Origin: an uncultured Ruminococcus sp.
GTDB taxonomy: Bacteria > Bacillota > Clostridia > Oscillospirales > Ruminococcaceae
Assembly (NCBI GenBank): GCA_947345935.1
Contig: CAMZZN010000004.1
Span: forward strand, 31,669 to 95,668
Length of the DNA: 64,000 nucleotides
Direction of reading: 5' to 3'
This document shows positions 41,960-51,507 of the stretch, piece by piece (position 1 is the stretch's first letter; each line of letters opens with the position of its first letter). The notes beneath the pieces are model-generated. The model saw only the letters and a program-made list of their open reading frames with translations. It was not told where the DNA came from and ran no database searches. Made by a program: the position numbers and the translations under genes.

Positions 41960-44200
41960 TTATTGTAGTTCCGGAGCAGAAAAGATATTGTTGTTCTTAT
42001 CCGGAACTTCGTTTCTTAACATATTTTTCAGACAGGTATACCGCTTTGCGCTGCGGTTGTTATCGACCATTTTATGTACTTCATCTTCTTGTCCGATTAT
42101 TATGAGCATCTTTTTTGCTCTTGTAACGGCGGTGTAGAGGAGGCTTCTGTAGGACAGTTTATTGAATCCGTCCATAAGAGGAATTATAACTATTTCAAAT
42201 TCGCATCCCTGGCTTTTATGAACAGTAATAGCGTACGCAAGCTCGATCTGCGGAAGCTGATCGAAAGTGAAAGCCGCATTTCTGCCGTCGAAATCCACGA
42301 CTGCCAGCTTGTCCATATTATTTATGCTTACGATACGCCCGATATCGCCGTTAAAGATTCCTGTTCCCTGTTCGTCGTCTTTGCGCCATACGATGTCGTA
42401 ATTATTTTTTGTCTGCATTACTTTATCGCCCTCACGGAATGTATAAAGATAGCCCTTATGCTCCGCTTTTTTCGGCGAACGTGGATTCAGTTTTTCCTGA
42501 AGCAGTTTGTTGAGTTCTACTGTTCCGAGAGTTCCCTTGCGTGACGGACATAGGATCTGTATATTGTCTACGGGGTTGATATTATAAGCCTTCGGAAGTC
42601 TTTTTTCAGCCAGATCTGCCAGAAGCTCCGCAGATTTGCCGTAGTCGCTGCGCTTAAAGAAGAAAAAATCATTGTTTTTCTGGGTAAGATCAGGGTATTC
42701 TCCGGAGACGATTTTATGAGCGTTAGTGATTATGCAGCTCTGTCGTGCCTGTCGGAATATTTCTTTGAGTGCGACTACAGGAACAATGCCGCAGTCGATG
42801 AGATCGCCGAGAAGATTTCCTGCGCCTACAGATGGAAGCTGATCGCTGTCTCCTACCATTATGAGACGACAGCCGAGCCTCAGAGCACGGAGCAGCTTTT
42901 CAAAAAGAACGACGTCTACCATGGACATCTCGTCAATAACGATAACATCGCATTCGAGAGGATTATTTTCGTTGTGTGCGAATGTAAGTTTTCCGCCGGC
43001 ATCGTAAATCACTTCCAGAAGCCGATGAATGGTTTTTGCTTCTTTGCCCGTAAGATCAGACATTCTTTTTGCAGCACGTCCGGTTGGGGCGGCAAGGAGA
43101 ACTTTACGTCCCTGCTTTTCAAAAATAGAAATTATTGCATTGAGAGCGGTGGTTTTTCCTGTTCCCGGTCCGCCGGTGAGGATCATAAGACCTCGTGAAA
43201 CAGCGGAGGTTATTGCCCTGCGCTGGATTGTTTCATACTTTATATTATGTTCTTCTTCTTCGATGTTGATAAGCGTATTGTAGTCAAAATCTTCCGGAGA
43301 GGTAAAGTCTTTCAGTATATTGATCCTGTCTGCTATAAACTGTTCGGCATAGTAGTAATCCGGAAGATACACATATTCACGGTTGTTTTTCCAGAACTCA
43401 AAAAGCTCATGATCGTCAAGAGCCGTGTTGTATGAACTGTAGAAATCCGTTTCGCTTACGTCAAGCACCTTTGTTGCTTTATTGCAGAGGATAGAAAGTG
43501 GGAGACAGGTGTGACCGATAGCCGTATTTGCTTTGAGAATAAATTGAATACCGGCGATTATGCGTTTTTCTGAATTTTTTTCTATGTGCAGGTCGGATGC
43601 GATACTATCTGCTTTTTCAAATTCAAGTTCAATTGAATCTCCGCAGAGAATATATGGATTCATCTTCAGTAGTTCAATGGCGTCCGTACCGAATTTCCGG
43701 TAAGCGTTCATGGCGTATTGTGACTTTATATCGTATTTCTGTAGAAACGTCATTATACATCGGAGTGAGAACAGCTTTTTTGTTTCGGAGGCGATCTCCT
43801 CGCACTTTGCGGCGGAGATCCCTTTGATCTCTGAAAGCCTGTGCGGCTGATTTTCCATGATGTCCAGCGTCTGAGCGCCGAATACATTGACGATCTTTTT
43901 TGCAAGACCGGGACCTATTCCTTTGACAGCTCCGGAAGCAAGATATTTTTCAATGTTGACAACGGTATCAGGGAGCTTGCGTTCACAGTAATCAGCTCTG
44001 AACTGTGTTCCGAATTTTTTATGATTTATGTACTGACCTTCAAGGATAAGACCCTCGCCCTCTTCAACGTCGCCGAGATCTCCCACGGCGGTTATAAGCT
44101 CGCCGCCTGCGTCAATATCTACTACCGCATAACCGTTCTGCTCGTTCCTGAAAAGGATATTTTCGACCGTTCCCTCGATATGGAGCGGTTTTTCGTCCAT
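41960..44200 (-). CDS. recD2: RecD2-type ATP-dependent DNA helicase
   Basis: 746 residues. ATG 44200 is chosen because GGAGG is then seven bases upstream; ATG 44206 lies too close. The N-terminal OB-like part (IEGTVENILFRNEQNGYAVV) and helix-hairpin-helix region (KGIGPGLAKKIV near 95) mark RecD2 rather than RecD. The helicase core has Walker A GGPGTGKTTAL near 345, Walker B VIDEMSMVD near 425, and motif VI YTAVTRAKK near 700. It is a 5'-3' helicase active in repair without RecBC. Confidence 0.95.
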   Translation of the reverse strand: MDEKPLHIEGTVENILFRNEQNGYAVVDIDAGGELITAVGDLGDVEEGEGLILEGQYINHKKFGTQFRADYCERKLPDTVVNIEKYLASGAVKGIGPGLAKKIVNVFGAQTLDIMENQPHRLSEIKGISAAKCEEIASETKKLFSLRCIMTFLQKYDIKSQYAMNAYRKFGTDAIELLKMNPYILCGDSIELEFEKADSIASDLHIEKNSEKRIIAGIQFILKANTAIGHTCLPLSILCNKATKVLDVSETDFYSSYNTALDDHELFEFWKNNREYVYLPDYYYAEQFIADRINILKDFTSPEDFDYNTLINIEEEEHNIKYETIQRRAITSAVSRGLMILTGGPGTGKTTALNAIISIFEKQGRKVLLAAPTGRAAKRMSDLTGKEAKTIHRLLEVIYDAGGKLTFAHNENNPLECDVIVIDEMSMVDVVLFEKLLRALRLGCRLIMVGDSDQLPSVGAGNLLGDLIDCGIVPVVALKEIFRQARQSCIITNAHKIVSGEYPDLTQKNNDFFFFKRSDYGKSAELLADLAEKRLPKAYNINPVDNIQILCPSRKGTLGTVELNKLLQEKLNPRSPKKAEHKGYLYTFREGDKVMQTKNNYDIVWRKDDEQGTGIFNGDIGRIVSINNMDKLAVVDFDGRNAAFTFDQLPQIELAYAITVHKSQGCEFEIVIIPLMDGFNKLSYRSLLYTAVTRAKKMLIIIGQEDEVHKMVDNNRSAKRYTCLKNMLRNEVPDKNNNIFSAPELQ

Positions 44201-44247
44201 ATTCATCCTCCTTTCCGTTTTTATTGTTTTCTGACTTTTATATTATA

Positions 44248-44601
44248 CTATATTTCGTGATGAATTGCAAACATTTCGGGCAATTTTTTTTCGAGATCGC
44301 TGATATCGGCAAGCTCCGCAGCAGGAACGGCATTGCAGAAATCCCTGCATAAAGCAAGCTGATCGGGATCTGCGTCTATGGCGACAAGGAGCAGCCCCTC
44401 GATCTCATGGGATTTTCTGGTAATGACGTTCTCCATGTATTCCAGCTTATGTTTCAGCTGATCGTCCGACTGTGTTACCGGCAGAACGGCAATGACAGGA
44501 ACAGATCTCATTCTCAGCTTTGAGCAGCAGAAAAGGCAGCCGAATTCTATTGCGGCTATCACAGTCATCACCGCAGCGGAAATTATAATCGCAATGTCCA
44601 T
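44248..44601 (-). CDS. Small membrane-anchored protein of unknown function
   Basis: 117 residues. An N-terminal membrane helix (MDIAIIISAAVMTVIAAIEF) with two cysteines at its cytosolic end (GCLFCCSK) is followed by a soluble domain VPVIAVLPVTQSDDQLKHKL, which looks like an alternating beta-alpha fold of the glycosyltransferase or Rossmann type but has no clear motif. It lies just upstream of recD2 on the same strand, 47 bases before it. I do not recognise the family. Confidence 0.72.
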   Translation of the reverse strand: MDIAIIISAAVMTVIAAIEFGCLFCCSKLRMRSVPVIAVLPVTQSDDQLKHKLEYMENVITRKSHEIEGLLLVAIDADPDQLALCRDFCNAVPAAELADISDLEKKLPEMFAIHHEI

Positions 44602-44680
44602 TTTACACCCTCATTTCGACTTTTTTATATTATATTCAAATCGGGAGAAAATGGTGAATAATATTCTGCAAAGGAGAAAA

Positions 44681-46039
44681 TTATGCTGCTGCACGTTTCT
44701 GCAATCTGCGCAGAAGAACAAGAAAAACTATCAGTTCCGTGATGAATGTGATCGTCCAGGATATCGTATAGGAAAGATAGAGGTTCTGCAATGTGTGATA
44801 TTTCGGAATGCGGAAAATGGTATATATCCAGACTATCCGCAGTCCGCATACTCCGGCTATCGTGATTATCATAGGCAGCACGGAGTAACCGATGCCCCTG
44901 ATAAGACCTGTGGTTACGTCCATAAGACCGCATAGGAAGTATGGAATGCAGATATATGTCATTCTGGTAAGTCCGTATCTGATCGCTTCCTTGTCGCCTG
45001 GAATATAGAAGGAAAGAAGCGGTTTGCCGAAAAATCTTGCAATAACTCCGAGAGTAAGTCCCGTGACGAATACGGAAACAAGACAGATGAGCATGATCTT
45101 TTTTAATCGGTCAAGCTTTCCAGCGCCGTGATTCTGTCCTGTAAAGTTGACGGAAGTCTGACTGTAGGAATTCATGGACATATAGACGAATCCTTCGATG
45201 TTTCCGGCGGCTGAATTACCGGAAACGGCAATAGATCCGAAAGAATTAATAGAGGATTGTATAATTACGTTGGAAATTGAAAACAGCGAGCCCTGTATGC
45301 CGGCGGGAAATCCGATCTGTAGTATTTTTGTGAATTGCTGTCGATAAAGTTTCATTTTTTTCAGGCAAAGCTTACAGGCGTCATTTCTTTTCATAAGCGC
45401 ACGTATGATAAGGACGGCGGATATGATCTGTGAAACGGTCGTTGCGATGGCTACGCCGGCTACGTCAAGATCAAAAATAATTACGAAGATAAGATTGAGT
45501 ATAACATTAACTATTCCGGATGCAGTCAGGAAATAAAGAGGACTTTTTGTATCTCCGGCAGCTCTGAGAATCGCTGCTCCGAAATTGTACAGCATACTTG
45601 CGGTAATTCCGCAGAAGTATATCCTCATGTAGGTTGCAGAAAGTCCGATGACATCCGAGGGAGTTCCCATAAGTCGGAGAAATGTCTCCGAACCGAGAAC
45701 GCCGACCACTGTTAGGATCAATCCGCTTATCATAGCTGTAGGTATTGCCGTATGAACGGTGCGGCTGACGTCTTCACTGTGTCCTGCGCCGAGAGCGTGG
45801 GCTACAGTAACGCCTGCGCCGACCGACAATCCGATAAACAGGTTTGTGATGAGGTTGATAATAGCTCCCGTAGCGCCGACAGCAGCAACAGAAAGGCGGC
45901 CGCAGCATCTTCCTACGACAACGAGATCGGCAGCGTTGAACAGCAGCTGAAGAATGCCGGTAAGGATAATAGGAAGGGTGTAGAGAAGTATTTTTTTCAG
46001 AAGCGGTCCTTCTGTCATGTATGAGGTATCTGTACTCAA
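44681..46039 (-). CDS. MATE family efflux transporter
   Basis: 452 residues, twelve membrane helices. It starts with TTG 46039 behind AAGGAGATG. Typical features are LKKILLYTLPIILTGILQLL at the start, ADLVVVGRCCG near residue 40, GAAILRAAGDTKSPLYF near 160 and the related C-terminal half (SINSFGSIAVSGNSAAGNIE). MATE proteins export cationic drugs or metabolites in exchange for Na or protons. Neighbouring genes give no hint of the substrate. Confidence 0.93.
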   Translation of the reverse strand: MSTDTSYMTEGPLLKKILLYTLPIILTGILQLLFNAADLVVVGRCCGRLSVAAVGATGAIINLITNLFIGLSVGAGVTVAHALGAGHSEDVSRTVHTAIPTAMISGLILTVVGVLGSETFLRLMGTPSDVIGLSATYMRIYFCGITASMLYNFGAAILRAAGDTKSPLYFLTASGIVNVILNLIFVIIFDLDVAGVAIATTVSQIISAVLIIRALMKRNDACKLCLKKMKLYRQQFTKILQIGFPAGIQGSLFSISNVIIQSSINSFGSIAVSGNSAAGNIEGFVYMSMNSYSQTSVNFTGQNHGAGKLDRLKKIMLICLVSVFVTGLTLGVIARFFGKPLLSFYIPGDKEAIRYGLTRMTYICIPYFLCGLMDVTTGLIRGIGYSVLPMIITIAGVCGLRIVWIYTIFRIPKYHTLQNLYLSYTISWTITFITELIVFLVLLRRLQKRAAA

Positions 46040-46096
46040 TAAATCATCTCCTTAGAGTTTGTTTAGTATCGTGGTGCGCACAGTGAGATTACGCTG

Positions 46097-46126
46097 AAAA
46101 AGCTCCCATAGTAAGGGGAGCTTTTC
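46097..46126. terminator. Bidirectional terminator between plsY and the MATE gene
   Basis: AAAAGCTCCC (46097-46106) pairs with GGGAGCTTTT (46116-46125), T runs on both strands. It lies just behind the plsY stop on the minus strand. Confidence 0.9.
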
Positions 46127-46132
46127 TGTTCA

Positions 46133-46765
46133 TCAGTTTGTGTTATGCTTTATTCTTTCTATTTCCTGATCTTTTCGCCATAAGAAACTTATGTGAGCTT
46201 CGGTGCCGAGCTGTATCCTGTGCAGATTTTCGATGTGCTTATAGAGGATAACCAGTGAAACTGAAGCAAGAATTACCGTTCCGGCAGCGTCGCCCGTTAT
46301 AAAAGCGTAAATTCCCGTGAAGAGAAGCGAACCGGTGATAGGCACTACGCATATGTAATCAAGTCCGAAACCGAGGAATATCTCGATTGCGAGGAGCAGC
46401 AGGAACAGCTGCGGATTATAGGACAGTATCATTCCGGCAAGACAGGCAAGGCCTTTTCCGCCGTGAAATTTCATCAGAAACGGGAAAATATGTCCTATAA
46501 TGCAGGCAGAACCGCCGAGTATCTGTGAATACCGCAGGTTCGGGAAAAGATACGCCGCAGCAGCGGAAACGACAGCCGCTTTGGTTATGTCGAATAACGC
46601 AGTGATAAGTCCGGCTTTCTTTCCTATAGTAATGATTACATTGGATGCTCCGGCGTTACCGGAACCACGGTCACGGATATCAAAGCCTTTAAGCTTCGAT
46701 ATGATGTAGGCGGCGTTGATATTGCCGAAAAGATAACCAATTAAAGAGCAAAGAATAATCTGCAT
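46133..46765 (-). CDS. plsY: Acyl-phosphate:glycerol-3-phosphate acyltransferase
   Basis: 210 residues, five or so membrane helices. The three PlsY loops are present: GSGNAGASNVIITIG near residue 36, KFHGGKGLACLAG near 100, and a C-terminal region with HIENLHRI. The enzyme makes lysophosphatidate from acyl phosphate and glycerol 3-phosphate, the first step of phospholipid synthesis. Ribosome site AGGAGG at about 46777 precedes ATG 46765. It follows the tRNA genes but behind their terminator. Confidence 0.95.
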   Translation of the reverse strand: MQIILCSLIGYLFGNINAAYIISKLKGFDIRDRGSGNAGASNVIITIGKKAGLITALFDITKAAVVSAAAAYLFPNLRYSQILGGSACIIGHIFPFLMKFHGGKGLACLAGMILSYNPQLFLLLLAIEIFLGFGLDYICVVPITGSLLFTGIYAFITGDAAGTVILASVSLVILYKHIENLHRIQLGTEAHISFLWRKDQEIERIKHNTN

Positions 46766-46780
46766 ATCTTATTACCTCCT

Positions 46781-46813
46781 AAACAAAAAACGGATGAAGA
46801 AAACTTCATCCGT
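46781..46813 (-). terminator. Terminator of the tRNA-Ser transcription unit
   Basis: On the minus strand ACGGATGAAG pairs with CTTCATCCGT (46813-46804 / 46799-46790), followed by TTTTTTGTTT. It lies downstream of both tRNA genes. Confidence 0.9.
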
Positions 46814-46840
46814 AACTTTACAGATCTTGGAAGATCTGCT

Positions 46841-46930
46841 TGGCGCGGATTGAGAGATTTGAACTCTCGCGCCGGTTTCCCGACCTACTCCCTTAGCAGG
46901 GGAGCCCCTTCACCACTTGGGTAAATCCGC
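46841..46930 (-). tRNA. tRNA-Ser (GCT)
   Basis: Read on the minus strand: acceptor GCGGATT paired with AATCCGC, discriminator G, encoded CCA at 46841-46843. The anticodon arm CTCCC-CTGCTAA-GGGAG gives anticodon GCT. A long variable arm (class II) and T arm GAGAG-TTCAAAT-CTCTC are present. Confidence 0.97.
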
Positions 46931-46979
46931 AAACTAACGAGCGAGAGAGAACCGCTCATTCATAATATAAATAATTAAT

Positions 46980-47068
46980 TGGCGGAGAGGGTGGGATTCG
47001 AACCCACGTGACCGTTAAGTCAAACGGTTTTCAAGACCGCCTCGTTATGACCGCTTCGATACCTCTCC
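46980..47068 (-). tRNA. tRNA-Ser (TGA)
   Basis: Minus strand: acceptor GGAGAGG paired with CCTCTCC, discriminator G, encoded CCA. The anticodon loop CTTGAAA gives TGA. Class II long variable arm and T arm GTGGG-TTCGAAT-CCCAC are visible. It is transcribed before the GCT tRNA, about 50 bases apart. Confidence 0.97.
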
Positions 47069-47097
47069 ATTTTGTTGCCGCTTGAATCAGCTTTTAT

Positions 47098-47126
47098 ATT
47101 ATATCATGAATTGCCATAAGTGTCAA
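47098..47126 (-). promoter_or_regulatory. Promoter of the tRNA-Ser pair
   Basis: On the minus strand TTGACA (47126-47121) and TATAAT (47103-47098) with a 17-base spacer, about 30 bases before the first tRNA. Confidence 0.9.
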
Positions 47127-47262
47127 GTATAGTTGATGACGAAAAAAAGAAAGTTTTATAGCGAAAGTTTGTGCAAAACAACGAAAGTGTGCTTTGGAAT
47201 GGGAATGGAAACAAAAAATACGGAAAATTCAGAGAAAATTTCAGTTTTTTTATTAAATGTAC

Positions 47263-47291
47263 TTTACATAAACGGATTTTTAGTGTAAAAT
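47263..47291 (+). promoter_or_regulatory. Promoter of the pyrH cluster
   Basis: TTTACA at 47263-47268 and TAAAAT at 47286-47291 with 17 bases between; GTGAGGTG precedes ATG 47322. Confidence 0.75.
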
Positions 47292-47321
47292 ATATGTAGA
47301 CTATTTTTGTGAGGTGCTTCT

Positions 47322-48032
47322 ATGGAACCAATTTATAAAAGAATTTTGTTGAAAGTCAGCGGAGAGGCTCTTGCCGGAGACAATAAGACCGGTCTTGATT
47401 ATGACGCAATCACCGGGATATGCACAAGCATCAAAAAGTGTGTTGACGCAGGAGTTCAGGTCGCTGTTGTAGTAGGAGGAGGAAATTTCTGGCGGGGACG
47501 TTCCAGCGGCGCAATGGACAGAACACGTGCCGATCATATCGGAATGCTTGCAACGGCTATGAATGCTCTGGCTCTTGCCGATGTTCTTGAATCCCTCGGA
47601 TGTGTTACACGTGTACAGACGGCTATACTTATGCAGCAGGTAGCGGAACCATATATAAGAAACAGGGCTGTGCGTCATCTGGAAAAAGGAAGAGTCGTTA
47701 TTTTTGGATGCGGAACAGGAAATCCGTTTTTCTCAACCGATACGGCGGCGTCGCTTCGTGCTGTGGAGATCCAGGCTGATATTTTCCTTAAGGCAACTCT
47801 TGTTGACGGCGTATATGATAAGGATCCGCACAAGTATGACGACGCAAAAAAATACGACAAGCTTACATTCAGTCAGGTGCTCAGCGACGGTCTCCAGGTA
47901 ATGGATTCAACGGCTGCGACGATGTGCCGTGACAACGGAATGAAGATGTTCGTGTTTGATCTCAGCCGGCCTGATAATATATATGACGCAGTTATGGGCA
48001 AAAATGTCGGAACAGTTGTTACCGAGGAATAA
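47322..48032 (+). CDS. pyrH: UMP kinase
   Basis: 236 residues. An amino-acid-kinase-fold enzyme that phosphorylates UMP with ATP, allosterically controlled by GTP and UTP. Visible are [13 protein letters not shown] at the N-terminus, [11 protein letters not shown] near residue 48, the [15 protein letters not shown] block near 132 and [18 protein letters not shown] near 165. It heads the conserved cluster; rpsB and tsf, often upstream, are not here. Confidence 0.97.
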   Translation: MEPIYKRILLKVSGEALAGDNKTGLDYDAITGICTSIKKCVDAGVQVAVVVGGGNFWRGRSSGAMDRTRADHIGMLATAMNALALADVLESLGCVTRVQTAILMQQVAEPYIRNRAVRHLEKGRVVIFGCGTGNPFFSTDTAASLRAVEIQADIFLKATLVDGVYDKDPHKYDDAKKYDKLTFSQVLSDGLQVMDSTAATMCRDNGMKMFVFDLSRPDNIYDAVMGKNVGTVVTEE

Positions 48033-48058
48033 TTATTTTTTGAAAGGAAGAAATTACA

Positions 48059-48613
48059 ATGAAAGAAGTTATTAATTCAGCAAAGGAAAAAATGAACAAG
48101 AGCTTTAATGCTCTTAATAATGAATTCGCAGCTATCCGTGCAGGAAGAGCTAATCCTGCCGTTCTTGACAAAGTTATGGTAGATTACTATGGTGCGCCTA
48201 CTCCTGTAAATCAGATGGCAGCCATCTCTGTGTCTGAGGCAAGAATTCTTGTGATCCAGCCATGGGACAAGTCGTCCTTAAAGCTTATTGAAAAGGCTAT
48301 TCTCGCTTCAGATGTTGGAATTACTCCCACAAACGACGGCTCTGCTATCCGCCTTGTTTTTCCCCAGCTTACCGAGGAAAGACGTAAGGAACTCTGCAAG
48401 ACGATAAAGAAGTACGGAGAGGAGTGCAAGGTTACTGTCCGCTCTGTACGCCGTGATACGATTGAAAAGTTCAAGACTATGAAGAAAAACTCTGAGATCA
48501 CAGAGGACGACATGAAGAACTGCGAGAAAAAGGTACAGGAACTTACAGACAAGTTCTGCGACGATGTTGACAAGGCAGTTGCAGCAAAAGAAAAAGAAAT
48601 TATGACGGTATAA
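48059..48613 (+). CDS. frr: Ribosome recycling factor
   Basis: 184 residues, the standard length. It splits post-termination ribosomes with EF-G. The sequence shows the two helices of domain I and the conserved blocks ALNNEFAAIRAGRANPAVLD near residue 18, YYGAPTPVNQMA near 43, and the SVRRDTIEKFK region near 130. It starts 26 bases behind pyrH with GAAAGGAAG as ribosome site. Confidence 0.97.
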   Translation: MKEVINSAKEKMNKSFNALNNEFAAIRAGRANPAVLDKVMVDYYGAPTPVNQMAAISVSEARILVIQPWDKSSLKLIEKAILASDVGITPTNDGSAIRLVFPQLTEERRKELCKTIKKYGEECKVTVRSVRRDTIEKFKTMKKNSEITEDDMKNCEKKVQELTDKFCDDVDKAVAAKEKEIMTV

Positions 48614-48623
48614 CGGTGAAATA

Positions 48624-49364
48624 ATGGCGATATTCGGTAAAAAGGAAAAAGAACAGCTCGCTCTGCCTGAAACACTGCCCCAGCACGTGGGATTTATTAT
48701 GGACGGAAACGGAAGATGGGCAAAAAAGCGTGGTCTGCCCCGGCCGTTCGGTCACAGGGAGGGGGCAAAGAATTTCAAGAAGATAGTCCGTTACTGCAAG
48801 GATATCGGTTTAAAAAATATCTCTTTTTATGCGTTTTCAACGGAAAACTGGCAGCGTCCTGACGATGAAGTAAACACTATCATGGAGCTTTTTCGTGAAT
48901 ATATCGTAGATGTCCGCAACTTTCTCAGCGAGAATACACGTATGATTTTTCTGGGCGATAAAAGCGCCTTTGACGAGGATCTTCAGCAGAAGATGATCAA
49001 GCTGGAAGAAGATACTGCTCAATACGATGAAATGACGCTGATGATGGCTGTCAATTACGGCGGACGTGACGAGCTTGCTCATGCTGCACGTATTCTGGCG
49101 CAAAAGGCTGTAAACGGAGAGATACGTCCGGAGGACATCAACGAGCAGTCTGTTGCGGACGAACTCTATACAAAGGGAATTCCAGACGTTGATCTTCTTA
49201 TACGCCCCAGCGGCGAGATGCGTCTTTCCAATTATCTTATCTGGCAGTGTGCCTATGCTGAATACTATTTTACGGATGTTCTATGGCCTGATTTCACTCC
49301 GGCGGAGCTTGATAAGGCTCTCATTGAGTTCGGCAGGCGAAACCGACGGTTCGGAGGTGTCTGA
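48624..49364 (+). CDS. uppS: Undecaprenyl diphosphate synthase
   Basis: 246 residues. A cis-prenyltransferase that makes the C55 carrier for peptidoglycan. HVGFIMDGNGRWAKKRGLPR near residue 20 carries the catalytic Asp, FYAFSTENWQRP is near 70, and IRPSGEMRLSNYLIWQ near 195 is the second signature. It abuts cdsA without a gap, so translation is likely coupled. Confidence 0.97.
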   Translation: MAIFGKKEKEQLALPETLPQHVGFIMDGNGRWAKKRGLPRPFGHREGAKNFKKIVRYCKDIGLKNISFYAFSTENWQRPDDEVNTIMELFREYIVDVRNFLSENTRMIFLGDKSAFDEDLQQKMIKLEEDTAQYDEMTLMMAVNYGGRDELAHAARILAQKAVNGEIRPEDINEQSVADELYTKGIPDVDLLIRPSGEMRLSNYLIWQCAYAEYYFTDVLWPDFTPAELDKALIEFGRRNRRFGGV

Positions 49365-50237
49365 ATGCTTACAAGAATAATTTCCGGCGCTGTCGGCGTG
49401 GCTATAATGGTCGTGGTGTTTATTTTCCACGATACAATACTTCTCCCGATAATGGTTGCGGCAATGATAGCAGTAATGCTGTTTGAGCTTCTGAGAGCCG
49501 TAAAGCTGGAAAAATCTTTGCCGATACTGATTGCTTCGGAAATTTGCGGTATGGCAATGCCATTTATATATAATGAATACGAAACCACAAGCTGCGGGAA
49601 TCTTTTAGACAGCGAATGTATTGACTGTATGACAAGATATGTAAATGCGGATTTTTTAAAGCTGCGGATGTATCCTTTTATGCTGATTCTTGCGGCGGCA
49701 TTTGTTATATTTATTACATGGCTGAAAAAGCATAAGGAATTACGCTATGAGCAGATCTTCTTTGCGCTTGCGGTGACTATTCTCGTTCCCCAGGCAATGA
49801 GCACAATGGTTCGTATCGACAGAAGATTTGGCGTTTTTTACCTTGTGTTGGGACTTTGCGGCGCATGGATAGCCGATACGGGCGCATATTTCACAGGGGT
49901 TGCGATCGGCAAGCACAAGCTTTGTCCTGAGATAAGCCCCAAGAAAACTATCGAGGGATTTATTGGCGGAATCGTCACCACAGGAATCGTCTTTGCGGTT
50001 GCAATTTTTGTCTATGACAATGTATTTGCACCGGGAACTTTTATCATTGGTGCGGTCTGTGCCGTTATCGGAACTGTGGGAGATCTTTCGGCTTCAATGG
50101 TAAAACGGCAGATCGGTTTCAAGGATTATGGAAAGATCATGCCTGGTCATGGCGGACTTATGGATCGTTTTGACAGCGTGCTTTTCGTCCTGCCCACATT
50201 TTTTGCATTTATCGTTTTGGATGATATGCTGCTTTAA
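49365..50237 (+). CDS. cdsA: Phosphatidate cytidylyltransferase
   Basis: 290 residues, several membrane helices. It makes CDP-diacylglycerol from phosphatidate and CTP. The C-terminal signature is complete: GDLSASMVKRQIGFKDYG followed by PGHGGLMDRFDS near residue 265. An insert around residues 75-95 with Cys residues (SCGNLLDSECIDCM) is somewhat unusual for the family. A hairpin follows at 50251-50290. Confidence 0.95.
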   Translation: MLTRIISGAVGVAIMVVVFIFHDTILLPIMVAAMIAVMLFELLRAVKLEKSLPILIASEICGMAMPFIYNEYETTSCGNLLDSECIDCMTRYVNADFLKLRMYPFMLILAAAFVIFITWLKKHKELRYEQIFFALAVTILVPQAMSTMVRIDRRFGVFYLVLGLCGAWIADTGAYFTGVAIGKHKLCPEISPKKTIEGFIGGIVTTGIVFAVAIFVYDNVFAPGTFIIGAVCAVIGTVGDLSASMVKRQIGFKDYGKIMPGHGGLMDRFDSVLFVLPTFFAFIVLDDMLL

Positions 50238-50250
50238 ATCATAACAACAA

Positions 50251-50290
50251 GAAAGGAGACTAAACGTATAACAAGCGTATAGTCCCTTTC
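50251..50290 (+). other. Stem-loop between cdsA and dxr
   Basis: GAAAGGAGACTA (50251-50262) pairs with TAGTCCCTTTC (about 50280-50290) with one bulged base. There is no T run behind it, so it may process or stabilise the message or weakly attenuate; the cluster continues after it. Confidence 0.6.
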
Positions 50291-50335
50291 GCATTTTATC
50301 AGAATAAATCACATAATATGTTATCGGAGGCAGAT

Positions 50336-51493
50336 ATGAACAAACAAATTTCTATCCTCGGTTCTACAGGCTCTATCGGAACTCAGTCCCTTGAGGTCTG
50401 TGAGAAGCATGGAATAAAAATCACGGCGCTTGCTGCTCATAGCAGTACGGAACTGCTTGAACGGCAGGCAAGAAAATTCCGTCCGGAATATGTCGGTATA
50501 TACAATGAAACAAAATACAACGAAATGAAAGAGCGCCTTGCCGATACGGATATCAAGGTTCTTTGCGGCATGGAGGGACTTTGCAGGATCGCCGGACTTT
50601 CGCAGAACGATATTGTTCTGAATTCTGTAGTGGGAATGGTCGGACTTCTGCCGACTCTTACCGCAATAAAGGCTGGAAAAGATGTCGCACTTGCCAACAA
50701 GGAAACTCTTGTTGCAGGCGGAGAGATAGTGATGTCTCTTGCAAAGGAAAAAGGCGTCAGGATATATCCTGTGGACAGCGAGCATTCGGCGATATTCCAG
50801 TGTTTGCAGGGAAATAAGCGGTCACAGCTCAGCAAGGTTATACTTACGGCTTCCGGCGGACCGTTTTTTGGCAGATCATATGAAGATCTGAAAACTGTCA
50901 CCAAGGCGGATGCTCTGAAGCATCCCAACTGGAGTATGGGAAACAAGATCACGATCGACTCTGCAACTCTCATGAATAAGGGGCTTGAATTTATAGAGGC
51001 AAAATGGCTTTTCGATCTTGACCCGGAGCAGATAGAGATCGTTGTGCATCGTCAGAGCGTTGTTCATTCTGCGGTGGAATACGATGACTATTCGGTTATT
51101 GCACAGCTCGGTGTGCCGGATATGAAAATCCCGATACAGTATGCGCTTCTTTACCCTGAACGTATGCCGTGCCCGACGGGACGTCTTTCACTGACCGACT
51201 ATGGCAGTCTGACCTTTGAAAAGCCCGATTACAAGACGTTCAGATGTCTTGCTGCCGCTATGGAGGCGATTAAGCGGGGCGGAGCCTATCCCTGTCTTGT
51301 TAATTCAGCTAACGAGGAAGCAGTGCGTGCTTTTCTTAATGACGAGATTGATTTTATAAGTATAGGCGAGATCGTCTCATCTGTTCTTGATTCTTTTGAA
51401 TCCTCGGAAATAAGCTGCTATGAGGATGTAATGAAAGCAGATTCTGCGGCAAGACTCTACGTAAGGGAAAAAATCGGAGTTAGCGCTCAATGA
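50336..51493 (+). CDS. dxr: 1-deoxy-D-xylulose 5-phosphate reductoisomerase
   Basis: 385 residues from ATG 50336, behind CGGAGGCAG; the in-frame TTG at 50318 is upstream of that site. NADPH-dependent second step of the MEP pathway. Motifs: SILGSTGSIGTQSLEV at the N-terminus, LANKETLVAGGEIV near residue 120, PVDSEHSAIFQCL near 145 (metal ligands), SGGPFFG near 180, and MNKGLEFIEAKWLF near 205. Length and motifs are normal. Confidence 0.97.
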   Translation: MNKQISILGSTGSIGTQSLEVCEKHGIKITALAAHSSTELLERQARKFRPEYVGIYNETKYNEMKERLADTDIKVLCGMEGLCRIAGLSQNDIVLNSVVGMVGLLPTLTAIKAGKDVALANKETLVAGGEIVMSLAKEKGVRIYPVDSEHSAIFQCLQGNKRSQLSKVILTASGGPFFGRSYEDLKTVTKADALKHPNWSMGNKITIDSATLMNKGLEFIEAKWLFDLDPEQIEIVVHRQSVVHSAVEYDDYSVIAQLGVPDMKIPIQYALLYPERMPCPTGRLSLTDYGSLTFEKPDYKTFRCLAAAMEAIKRGGAYPCLVNSANEEAVRAFLNDEIDFISIGEIVSSVLDSFESSEISCYEDVMKADSAARLYVREKIGVSAQ

Positions 51494-51507
51494 AAGGATA
51501 AAAATAC